From GCA-2861595 sp035525365 (GTDB lineage Bacteria; Actinomycetota; Acidimicrobiia; Acidimicrobiales; GCA-2861595): a DNA stretch of 14,858 bases. Position 1 is the first letter of the stretch, and the number at the start of each line of letters is the position of its first letter. A program made the translations under genes and the position numbers. Location: NCBI GenBank assembly GCA_035525365.1, contig DATLEK010000072.1, positions 1 to 14,858 of the forward strand. The letters run 5' to 3'. The notes below the pieces were generated by a model, which searched no databases, was not told the DNA's origin, and worked only from the letters and a program-made list of their open reading frames with translations. This document shows, in pieces, positions 1 to 4,965 of this stretch.

Positions 1-5
1 CCAGC

Positions 6-78
6 GCCCTCTTAGCTCAGTCGGTAGAGCACAGCCATGGTAAGGCTGGTGTCGTGGGTTCAATTCCCACAGAGGGCT
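6..78 (+). tRNA. tRNA-Thr (GGT anticodon)
   Basis: A complete cloverleaf can be folded. The acceptor GCCCTCT pairs with AGAGGGC (71-77), the D stem is GCTC/GAGC, and the anticodon stem CAGCC/GGCTG holds the 7-base loop ATGGTAA, which reads GGT. The T stem is GTGGG/CCCAC with loop TTCAATT. The discriminator base is T at 78. The 3' CCA is not encoded (CCG follows), so it must be added after transcription. It reads the Thr codons ACC and ACU. It lies four bases before the next tRNA, so the two are probably processed from one transcript. Its promoter lies outside the window. Confidence 0.97.
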
Positions 79-82
79 CCGC

Positions 83-156
83 GGCGGCGTAGCTCAGTTG
101 GTTAGAGCACACGGCTCATAATCGTGTTGTCGTCGGTTCGAATCCGACCGCCGCTA
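83..156 (+). tRNA. tRNA-Met, elongator (CAT anticodon)
   Basis: The acceptor GGCGGCG pairs with CGCCGCT (149-155), with a G-U wobble at the first pair. The D arm is GCTC...GAGC. The anticodon stem CACGG/TCGTG holds loop CTCATAA, which reads CAT. The T arm is GTCGG-TTCGAAT-CCGAC and the discriminator is A156. No CCA is encoded. An initiator tRNA would have an unpaired C1/A72 and three stacked G-C pairs at the base of the anticodon stem. Neither is present, so this is the elongator. A lysidine-modified tRNA-Ile2 is less likely, because the overall sequence resembles Gram-positive elongator tRNA-Met. rpmG follows 31 bases downstream. Confidence 0.93.
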
Positions 157-187
157 CTCGCAGAGACACAGAAAGTAGAGTTGTCAG

Positions 188-352
188 ATGGCCAGGAACG
201 AGAAGCGCATCAAGGTCACCCTCGCGTGCGAGGTGTGCAAGCGGCGCAACTACATCACCACCAAGAACAAGGCCAACCACCGTGAGCGGATAGAGATGAA
301 GAAGTACTGCCGGTGGGACCGCCGGCACACGTCCCACAAAGAGACCCGGTAG
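188..352 (+). CDS. rpmG: 50S ribosomal protein bL33
   Basis: A 54-residue basic protein of the usual bL33 length and pattern: VTLAC near the N terminus, RNYITTKN at 20-27, KKYC at 38-41 and a HKETR end. bL33 sits in the large subunit near the E site. Zinc-binding forms carry two CxxC pairs. Here the first pair is complete (C14, C17), but the second is C41-R-W-D44, so the fourth cysteine is replaced by aspartate and zinc binding is uncertain. The ATG at 188 is the only start that gives a full-length product. The Shine-Dalgarno is weak, with only GTAGAG about 9-14 bases upstream. The order tRNA-Thr, tRNA-Met, rpmG is conserved in Actinomycetota and supports co-transcription with the tRNAs. Many genomes have a second rpmG, which cannot be judged from this window. 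Confidence 0.96.
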   Translation: MARNEKRIKVTLACEVCKRRNYITTKNKANHRERIEMKKYCRWDRRHTSHKETR

Positions 353-388
353 GTAACCCTCCTTGTCGAGTTGGAGTCGAACCGGCTG

Positions 389-976
389 ATGGCGCAGGAG
401 TTGGCTGACCTGGTCACCGCGGCTAAAGCGGGCGATCAGGCAGCCTTCGAGGAGTTGGTGCGGGTCACACACGCCGACGCCTACACCCTCGCCTTCCGGA
501 TGACCGGCAACGAGGAGGACGCGAAAGACGTGGTGCAGGAGGCTTACCTGCGGGCCTGGAAGGGCCTGAAGCGCTTTCGCGGCGATGCCAAGTTCAACAC
601 CTGGCTCTACCGGATCACCGCCAACTGCGCGGTGACCCACCTCTCGCGTCGCACCAAGGACCGTCATGACGTGCTCGGCGACGAGGAGGCGGTAGCCGAT
701 CCCCGGGCGCTGGACACGGACCCCGGTGCCCATCTGGGCGCCGGCGACGACCGGCGCATTCTCCAGTCCGCCCTCCAGAGCCTGTCCCCGGAGATGCGGG
801 CCGTCGTCGTGCTCCGCGACATCTACGACCTTCCCCATGAGGCCATCGCCGCTGAGCTCGGCATCAGCGAGGGAGCGGCCAAGGTGCGCCTGCACCGGGC
901 ACGCAAGAAGCTCCGGGAGCGCCTCTTCCCGCTCCGCGAGCAGCTCACCGGCGAGGAGACCGCCCATGCAGTGTGA
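389..976 (+). CDS. ECF-type RNA polymerase sigma factor (sigma-70 family, group 4)
   Basis: A 195-residue protein with sigma region 2 at about residues 17-88 and region 4 at about 125-180. Region 1 and a full region 3 are absent, which is the ECF layout. Region 2 shows DAKDVVQEAYLRAW at 44-57 and FNTWLYRIT at 69-77. Region 4 shows the helix-turn-helix AIAAELGISEGAAKVRLHRA at 152-171. It should direct RNA polymerase to a stress-type regulon, but the ECF subgroup and signal cannot be read from sequence alone. I chose ATG at 389. A TTG at 371 would add six residues. The best purine run, GGAG at 373-376, is a rather distant Shine-Dalgarno for ATG 389 and is internal to the TTG form, so the start is unsettled. 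It follows rpmG by 36 bases and overlaps the anti-sigma gene by 11 bases. Its base composition matches the neighbours. Confidence 0.93.
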   Translation: MAQELADLVTAAKAGDQAAFEELVRVTHADAYTLAFRMTGNEEDAKDVVQEAYLRAWKGLKRFRGDAKFNTWLYRITANCAVTHLSRRTKDRHDVLGDEEAVADPRALDTDPGAHLGAGDDRRILQSALQSLSPEMRAVVVLRDIYDLPHEAIAAELGISEGAAKVRLHRARKKLRERLFPLREQLTGEETAHAV

Positions 977-1331
977 ACGGGTGGCCGACCTCCTGCCCCA
1001 GATCGTCGACGGTACGGAACGAGCGGATGCCCAGGTGCGGTCCCACGTGGAGGCGTGCCTGCGGTGCCAGGCTGAACTGGTCCAGTACCGCAAGCTGCTG
1101 AAGGCGTTGCGCCACCTCCGCACCGATATCCTCCAGCCGGCTCCCGGTACTCTCACTGCGATCCTGGCAAACCTGGAGGCGGCCGGCGAGCGTGGCGCCA
1201 TGCGCTCGCTGCTCGCCGGCAGACGGGGTGCCTATCTGGGTGGAATCGCCGTAGCAACAGCCGCCGCCGGCGCCGCCGGCGCCCTCGTGATGGCCAACCG
1301 TGGCCGTCGCAGGATGCGCCTCGCCGGTTGA
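966..1331 (+). CDS. Zinc-finger anti-sigma factor, probably membrane-anchored
   Basis: A 121-residue protein. The N-terminal half carries a ZAS-type zinc motif H27-x3-C31-x2-C34, with C3 placed 24 residues before H27, where the fourth ligand is expected. ZAS domains clamp the cognate ECF sigma between regions 2 and 4 until a signal releases it. Residues 88-110 are a Gly/Ala/Val-rich hydrophobic stretch that fits one membrane segment. It is preceded by RR (86-87) and followed by a short Arg-rich tail (112-118). No domain remains beyond the membrane, so no external sensor is evident. The start ATG 966 lies inside the end of the sigma gene, with GAGGAG at 953-958 in good position, so the two are translationally coupled and are almost certainly partners. 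Much longer reading of this frame upstream is a shadow of the sigma gene. Confidence 0.87.
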   Translation: MQCERVADLLPQIVDGTERADAQVRSHVEACLRCQAELVQYRKLLKALRHLRTDILQPAPGTLTAILANLEAAGERGAMRSLLAGRRGAYLGGIAVATAAAGAAGALVMANRGRRRMRLAG

Positions 1332-1377
1332 TCCAGCTCCACCGGTAGCTTGCCCTGGGGAGGCGCGCCGGGGCCGG

Positions 1378-1386
1378 TGCTATCCT
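1378..1386 (+). promoter_or_regulatory. Candidate extended -10 promoter for tRNA-Trp / secE
   Basis: TG at 1378-1379, one base, then TATCCT at 1381-1386 forms an extended -10 element ending 19 bases before the mature tRNA-Trp. No good -35 lies at 16-18 bases. TTGCCC at 1350 is 25 bases away, too far. The position is right for a promoter serving tRNA-Trp and the downstream secE operon. The match is short and could be chance. Confidence 0.45.
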
Positions 1387-1405
1387 GCTCCCGGACAAAG
1401 CCCCT

Positions 1406-1478
1406 AGGGCAGTAGCTCAACTGGCAGAGCACCGGTCTCCAAAACCGGCGGTTGGGGGTTCGACTCCCTCCTGCCCTG
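1406..1478 (+). tRNA. tRNA-Trp (CCA anticodon)
   Basis: The acceptor AGGGCAG pairs with CTGCCCT (1471-1477), and the D arm is GCTC...GAGC. The anticodon stem CCGGT/ACCGG holds loop CTCCAAA, which reads CCA. The T stem GGGGG/CCCTC has one G-U pair, with loop TTCGACT. The discriminator is G1478, the usual base for tRNA-Trp. The 3' CCA is not encoded. It sits 32 bases before secE, the same neighbour it has in other Actinomycetota, so it is probably cut out of the secE-nusG transcript or its leader. Confidence 0.97.
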
Positions 1479-1510
1479 CTCGCCCATTTCTCGACCGCCC
1501 GAGGTACCAG

Positions 1511-1810
1511 ATGAACCGACAGACGAAGCGGCTGATGCAGCGTCAGGGCCAGGTTGGCGCCGACGGCTCTCCGGTCGCGACCAAGCGGCCGGCCCAGCCA
1601 CGCGGCCCCAAGCCTGCCAGCGAGCGCACTTCGCCTGCTACCTTCCTCAAGGAGGTTCGCGGTGAGCTTCGTAAGGTGGCCTGGCCGACCAAGGGCGAGG
1701 TCGTCAACTACTCCACCGTCGTGCTCGTCGCCCTCGTCTTCCTCGTGGCCCTCATCTTCGTGCTCGACCTCGCCTTTGCCAAGAGCGTTCTCTTCCTCTT
1801 CAAGACATGA
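1511..1810 (+). CDS. secE: Preprotein translocase subunit SecE
   Basis: A 99-residue protein with the single-spanning SecE architecture. A basic, Pro/Ala/Gly-rich N-terminal region (1-42) is followed by the conserved amphipathic segment FLKEVRGELRKVAWPTKGEV (45-64) and one membrane helix at about 67-90. SecE clamps the two halves of the SecY channel in the cytoplasmic membrane. The motif KVAWPTKGE is the family's hallmark. ATG at 1511 has GAGG at 1501-1504 as its ribosome site. The last codons overlap the nusG start (ATGA), which couples the two genes in the standard secE-nusG pair. The N-terminal extension compared with the 60-residue minimal SecE is common in high-GC Gram-positives. Confidence 0.97.
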   Translation: MNRQTKRLMQRQGQVGADGSPVATKRPAQPRGPKPASERTSPATFLKEVRGELRKVAWPTKGEVVNYSTVVLVALVFLVALIFVLDLAFAKSVLFLFKT

Positions 1811-2514
1811 CCGACACCACTGACACCACCATCTCCGAGGAGCCCGTCGCCAATGATGGCGATCTCGAGGCGCCAGCGGACGCGCCTGACGTCGAGGCCG
1901 ACGTCATCGATGTCGAGGATCTCCTCGACGAAGCGGCCGAGGAGGTGGTGGCCAGGGTGGAAAGCCCCTACGACCGCCCGGGCCAGTGGTTCGTCGTCCA
2001 CACCTACGCCGGCTACGAGAACAAGGTGAAGTCCAACCTGGAGAGCCGCATCTCCTCCATGAACATGGAGGAGCGGATCTACGAGGTCGTCATCCCGGTG
2101 GAGGACGTCATCGAGTTCAAGGCCGGCAAGAAGGTGGTCGTCCAGAAGAAGGTCTTCCCCGGGTACCTGCTCGTGCGCTGCGAGCTGGACGACGACGCCT
2201 GGTACGTCGTGCGCAACACCCCCGGGGTCACGGGGTTCGTGCACCAGGGATCCACGCCGGTGCCCCTTTCCCGCCGTGACGTGGAGACGTTCCTGCCCGT
2301 CCAGCAGGAGGGCGTGGAGACCGTGCGAAAGACCCGGCCCCGCCTCGAGTACGAGGTGGGCGAGAGCGTCCGGGTCCGGGAGGGCCCTTTCGCCGACTTC
2401 TCGGGTCAGATCGCAGAGATCAACGAGGACCAGCTCAAGCTCAAGGTCCTGGTCAACATCTTCGGCCGGGAGACACCGGTCGAGCTCGAATTCAGTCAGG
2501 TGGCGAAGCTCTGA
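1807..2514 (+). CDS. nusG: Transcription termination/antitermination factor NusG
   Basis: A 235-residue protein. Residues 60-170 are the NGN domain (QWFVVHTYAGYENKVK at 60-75, VFPGYLLV at 116-123), which binds the RNA polymerase clamp. Residues 181-235 are the KOW domain (GESVRVREGPFADFSGQI at 185-202), which contacts Rho or ribosomal protein uS10. Residues 1-57 form a Glu/Asp/Ala-rich acidic extension that E. coli NusG lacks but actinobacterial NusG often has. The start ATG 1807 overlaps the secE stop. The stop overlaps the rplK start by one base (TGATG), so the three genes are translationally linked. Confidence 0.98.
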   Translation: MTDTTDTTISEEPVANDGDLEAPADAPDVEADVIDVEDLLDEAAEEVVARVESPYDRPGQWFVVHTYAGYENKVKSNLESRISSMNMEERIYEVVIPVEDVIEFKAGKKVVVQKKVFPGYLLVRCELDDDAWYVVRNTPGVTGFVHQGSTPVPLSRRDVETFLPVQQEGVETVRKTRPRLEYEVGESVRVREGPFADFSGQIAEINEDQLKLKVLVNIFGRETPVELEFSQVAKL

Positions 2515-2945
2515 TGGCGAAGAAGCGTGTAGCGGCGATAGTGAAGATCCAGCTCCCGGCTGGCCAGGCCACGCCGGCCCCGCCGGTCGGTACGGCGCTG
2601 GGCCCTCATGGAGTGTCCACTCCCGAGTTCTGCAAGCAGTACAACGCGGCCACCGAGAGCCAGCGCGGCAGCGTCATCCCCGTTGAGATCACGGTCTTCG
2701 AGGACCGGTCGTTCACCTTCGTCCTGAAGACGTCCCCCACGCCGGTGCTCCTGCGCCAGGCCGCCGGAGTCGACAAGGGCGCCCCCACCGCCGGGCGGGC
2801 CACCGTGGGTTCCATCACCGCCGCACAGCTCAAAGAGATCGCCCAGACAAAGATGCCCGACCTGAATGCCAACGACCTCGAAGCGGCCGAGCGCCAAGTG
2901 GTGGGCACAGCCCGCTCCATGGGCATCACGGTCGGCAAGGATTAG
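2514..2945 (+). CDS. rplK: 50S ribosomal protein uL11
   Basis: 143 residues, the normal length. The N-terminal domain has KIQLPAGQATPAPPVGTALG at 11-30, including the conserved prolines near the thiostrepton/GTPase-centre site. The C-terminal RNA-binding domain (about 75-143) ends in GTARSMGITV. uL11 binds 23S rRNA in the GTPase-associated region, at the base of the stalk built from the rplJ and rplL products further downstream. The segment after PHG reads VSTPEFCKQYNA, where most bacteria have VNIMEFCK, a mild departure. The start ATG 2514 shares its A with the nusG stop. Confidence 0.98.
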   Translation: MAKKRVAAIVKIQLPAGQATPAPPVGTALGPHGVSTPEFCKQYNAATESQRGSVIPVEITVFEDRSFTFVLKTSPTPVLLRQAAGVDKGAPTAGRATVGSITAAQLKEIAQTKMPDLNANDLEAAERQVVGTARSMGITVGKD

Positions 2946-2955
2946 GAAGAAGTAG

Positions 2956-3684
2956 ATGCCTGGCAAGAGGTACACCGACGCCGCCCGGCGTTTCGACCGG
3001 GACCACCTGCACCGCCCCCGTCAGGCGGTGGAGCTGCTGAAAACCATGGCTCCGGCCCGCTTCGACGAGACCGTCGAGCTGGCTGTGCGCCTCGGTGTCG
3101 ACCCGCGCCGGGCCGACCAGATCGTGCGGGGCACGGTGAGCCTTCCGGCCGGTACCGGCAAGGCCGTTCGGGTGGCCGTCTTCGCCGCCGGGGATGCAGC
3201 GGAGGCGGCCCGTGCCGCCGGCGCCGACATCGTGGGCGCCGACGACCTGGTTCAGCGGGTCCAAGGGGGCTTCTTCGACTTCGACATCGCCATCGCCACA
3301 CCGGACCTCATGGCCCTGGTCGGCAAGGTGGGCAAGGTGCTCGGGCCCCGCGGCCTCATGCCCAACCCGAAGACGGGCACGGTGACCACCGACGTGGCCA
3401 AGGCCGTCACCGAGTTCAAGGGCGGTCGGGTCGAGTACCGCACCGACAAGTTCGGCAACATCCACGTCCCCGTCGGGAAGGTGTCGTTCGAGCCCCAGGC
3501 GTTGCTCGACAACATCAGGGCCGTGGTCGACGAGCTGCAGAAGGCCAAGCCGGCGGCCTCGAAAGGCAAGTACGTCCGTTCAGTGACCGTCTCCTCCACG
3601 ATGGGGCCCGGCATCAAGCTGGATCCGAGCAACATCCGCATCACCGAGGAAGAGCTGGCCTCGGCGGTTACCGCCGCTTCGTAG
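2956..3684 (+). CDS. rplA: 50S ribosomal protein uL1
   Basis: 242 residues, the usual bacterial length (about 230-240). The L1 signature is clear: LVGKVGKVLGPRGLMPNPKT at 121-140, followed by GTVT. The domain I to domain II layout is intact, with KGGRVEYRTDK near residue 155. uL1 forms the mobile stalk at the ribosomal E site and in many bacteria also represses its own mRNA. I did not find an obvious L1-binding mimic in front of rplK, because rplK overlaps nusG. The start ATG 2956 follows rplK by 10 bases, with AGGAAGAAG (2944-2952) as ribosome site. Confidence 0.98.
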   Translation: MPGKRYTDAARRFDRDHLHRPRQAVELLKTMAPARFDETVELAVRLGVDPRRADQIVRGTVSLPAGTGKAVRVAVFAAGDAAEAARAAGADIVGADDLVQRVQGGFFDFDIAIATPDLMALVGKVGKVLGPRGLMPNPKTGTVTTDVAKAVTEFKGGRVEYRTDKFGNIHVPVGKVSFEPQALLDNIRAVVDELQKAKPAASKGKYVRSVTVSSTMGPGIKLDPSNIRITEEELASAVTAAS

Positions 3685-3710
3685 TACGGTTGCCCGCACA
3701 TCCATCGCTT

Positions 3711-3830
3711 CGCCGCAGACATCCGGTGCGCTCCGTGCGCTGAAAGGGCTAAGGCCCGCCTGACGAGGTGAACCTCCTGTAGTCCAGGGCGTTCGCTGTC
3801 TGCGTGCCCGGTGGGCTGATCGAGAGGAGG
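3711..3830 (+). promoter_or_regulatory. uL10 autoregulatory mRNA leader (L10 leader) upstream of rplJ
   Basis: The 154 bases between rplA and rplJ carry the L10-leader signature. AGACA (3717-3721) is followed by TCCGG (3722-3726), and later CCTGA (3759-3763) is followed by CGAGG (3764-3768). TCCGG/CCTGA can pair with one C-T mismatch, which places AGACA opposite CGAGG as the kink-turn seen in the Bacillus leader. Small hairpins sit between them: GCGC/GCGC (3728-3740) and GGGC-TAAG-GCCC (3746-3757). Competing pairs are CGCAGACA (3714-3721) with TGTCTGCG (3797-3804), GAGG-TGAA-CCTC (3765-3776), and CCTCCT (3773-3778) with the rplJ ribosome site AGGAGG (3825-3830). In known cases the uL10-bL12 complex binds this leader to repress its own synthesis. 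No U-tract terminator is present, so control at translation is inferred. No convincing promoter is seen in the gap. Confidence 0.8.
3825..3830 (+). promoter_or_regulatory. Shine-Dalgarno AGGAGG of rplJ, fixing a TTG start
   Basis: A full AGGAGG lies eight bases before TTG 3839. This fixes the TTG as the rplJ start. The hexamer is complementary to CCTCCT at 3773-3778 in the leader. Confidence 0.85.
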
Positions 3831-3838
3831 AAGGCGAG

Positions 3839-4501
3839 TTGGACAATCCGAGGCCCGAGAAGGTCGCTGTAGTCGACGAGGTGCGTGAGCGCCTGTCCTC
3901 CTCCACCGCCGCCATCCTCACTGAGTACCGGGGATTGGGCGTGAAGGACCTTTCCACCCTTCGTCGCTCGTTGAGCGAGGCAGGCGGCGACTACAAGATC
4001 TACAAGAACACCCTGGTCCGCTTCGCCGCCAGGGACCTGGGTCTCGACGAGCTTGAGGCACTGCTGATCGGCCCGACGGCCATCGCCTTCGTGGACGGGG
4101 ACGCCGTGGCCGTGGCCAAGGCGCTGAGGGACTTCGCCCGCACCAATCCCGCCCTTGTCGTCAAGGGTGGTCTGCTGGGCAACAGCGTCCTCTCCGGCCC
4201 GGATACCGCTGCGCTGGCCGACCTGGCTTCCCGCGACGTGCTGCTGGCCCGCATTGCCGGTGGCCTGGCCGCCCCGATGGTGAAGTTCGCCGGCCTGCTC
4301 CAGTCCCTGCCCCGCAACTTCGCCTACGGCCTCAAGGCGCTCATCGACCAGAAGGGCGGCGTACCCGAAGAGGCCGAGGCCGCCGCCCCAGAGCCCGAGG
4401 CCCCCGCCGCCGCCCCAGAGCCCGCCGCCGCCCCAGAGCCCGAGCCGGCTAACCCTTCCGATCCCCCTGAAAACCAAACCGAAGAGCAAGGAGCGTCCTG
4501 A
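3839..4501 (+). CDS. rplJ: 50S ribosomal protein uL10 with Ala/Pro/Glu-rich C-terminal extension
   Basis: 220 residues; most bacterial uL10 proteins are about 165-180. Residues 1-172 are a normal uL10: LTEYRGLGVKDLSTLRR at 27-43, YKIYKNTLVRFA at 52-63, and the C-terminal helix that binds bL12 dimers at about 140-172. uL10 anchors the bL12 stalk to 23S rRNA beside uL11. Residues 175-220 are an added low-complexity tail rich in A, P and E, built on repeated APEP units and ending in an acidic, Gln/Asn-containing stretch. The start is TTG, supported by AGGAGG at 3825-3830. The stop shares its last base with the rplL start (TGATG), coupling the two stalk genes, which are made in a 1:4 or 1:6 ratio. 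The leader upstream probably mediates feedback. Confidence 0.96.
   Translation: MDNPRPEKVAVVDEVRERLSSSTAAILTEYRGLGVKDLSTLRRSLSEAGGDYKIYKNTLVRFAARDLGLDELEALLIGPTAIAFVDGDAVAVAKALRDFARTNPALVVKGGLLGNSVLSGPDTAALADLASRDVLLARIAGGLAAPMVKFAGLLQSLPRNFAYGLKALIDQKGGVPEEAEAAAPEPEAPAAAPEPAAAPEPEPANPSDPPENQTEEQGAS
4379..4442 (+). repeat. Three copies of a 19-base unit inside the rplJ 3' end
   Basis: The unit GCCGCCGCCCCAGAGCCCG occurs exactly at 4379-4397, 4406-4424 and 4424-4442. The spacings of 27 and 18 bases keep the reading frame and encode repeated AAPEP units. This looks like in-frame growth by slippage or recombination. Confidence 0.9.
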
Positions 4502-4887
4502 TGGGCACCAAAGAAGAGATCCTCGATGCCATTTCGAGCATGACCGTCCTCGAGTTGAGCGAGCTGCTCAAGGACTTCGAGGAGAGGTTCGGCGTGACTG
4601 CCGCCGCTCCCGTAGCAGCAGCCCCGGCCGCCGGTGGCGGCGGTGGCGGTGATGCCGCCCCGGCCGAAGAGGAGAAGGATGAGTTCGACGTCATCCTCAC
4701 CGCGGCGGGCGACAAGAAGATCCAGGTCATCAAGGAGGTGCGCGCCCTCACCAGCCTTGGTCTCAAGGAGGCCAAGGACCTCGTGGACGGCGCCCCCAAG
4801 CCCGTGCTCGAGCGGGCCTCCAAGGAGGATGCCGAGAAGGCCAAGGCTCAACTCGAGGCCGCCGGCGCCAGCGTCGAAGTCAAGTAG
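4501..4887 (+). CDS. rplL: 50S ribosomal protein bL12 (L7/L12)
   Basis: 128 residues, the normal length (120-130). Residues 1-32 are the dimerising N-terminal domain (LDAISSMTVLELSELLKDFE). Residues 33-59 are the flexible hinge, Ala/Pro-rich with six consecutive glycines at 45-50. Residues 60-128 are the globular C-terminal domain that recruits translational GTPases (EFDVILTAAGDKKIQVIKEV at 61-80, LGLKEAKDLVD at 86-96). The start ATG 4501 overlaps the rplJ stop, with AGGAG (4488-4492) upstream. A 212-base gap with regulatory signals separates it from rpoB. Confidence 0.98.
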   Translation: MGTKEEILDAISSMTVLELSELLKDFEERFGVTAAAPVAAAPAAGGGGGGDAAPAEEEKDEFDVILTAAGDKKIQVIKEVRALTSLGLKEAKDLVDGAPKPVLERASKEDAEKAKAQLEAAGASVEVK

Positions 4888-4911
4888 CACCCCGGGGACA
4901 GGCCCGGCACG

Positions 4912-4934
4912 AAACCCTTGACGAAAGGGATTTT
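4912..4934 (+). terminator. Weak terminator-like hairpin after rplL, overlapping the P1 -35
   Basis: CCCTT (4915-4919), loop GACGA, then AAGGG (4925-4929) forms five base pairs, followed by ATTTT (4930-4934). AAA before and TTT after could add pairs past one bulged A. The stem is short and the T-run only four bases, so at most partial attenuation is expected. It overlaps the P1 -35, so it may be coincidental. Confidence 0.3.
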
Positions 4935-4946
4935 CGCCCCTACGCT
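4918..4946 (+). promoter_or_regulatory. Promoter P1 for rpoBC
   Basis: TTGACG (4918-4923), 17 bases, TACGCT (4941-4946) is a near-ideal housekeeping sigma promoter, with a predicted start near 4953. It lies 154 bases before the rpoB start and would allow rpoBC to be made independently of the upstream ribosomal genes. Confidence 0.75.
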
Positions 4947-4965
4947 TATCGTGTCTGTCCCCGGA

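Larger units (their letters stand above)
4892..4964 (+). repeat. 10-base perfect inverted repeat in the rplL-rpoB gap
   Basis: CCGGGGACAG (4892-4901) and CTGTCCCCGG (4955-4964) are exact reverse complements, 53 bases apart. They begin five bases after the rplL stop and enclose promoter P1. In a read-through transcript they would close a long stem-loop. In a transcript started at P1 only the right arm would be present, at the 5' end. In E. coli this gap holds an RNase III site and an attenuator; a similar role here is inference. Confidence 0.75.

Noticed and set aside
195..217. GGAAC at 195-199 with GTC 15 bases later, resembling an ECF autoregulatory promoter ahead of the sigma gene
   Set aside because: It lies inside rpmG codons, is short, and its -10 part is poor. 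It is too weak to claim without knowledge of the sigma factor's recognition sequence.
116..1201. A 361-codon - strand frame ending in VGFEPTTTRL, and a 65-codon one at 1404-1601 containing RRESNPQPPVLETGALP
   Set aside because: These peptide strings come from reading tRNA-Met and tRNA-Trp on the reverse strand, a known source of spurious proteins. The rest is the shadow of the sigma and secE genes.
1340..1379. Inverted repeat CACCGG (1340-1345) / CCGGTG (1374-1379) between the anti-sigma gene and tRNA-Trp
   Set aside because: Six GC-rich bases over a 28-base gap are expected by chance at this composition, and no T-run follows to make a terminator.
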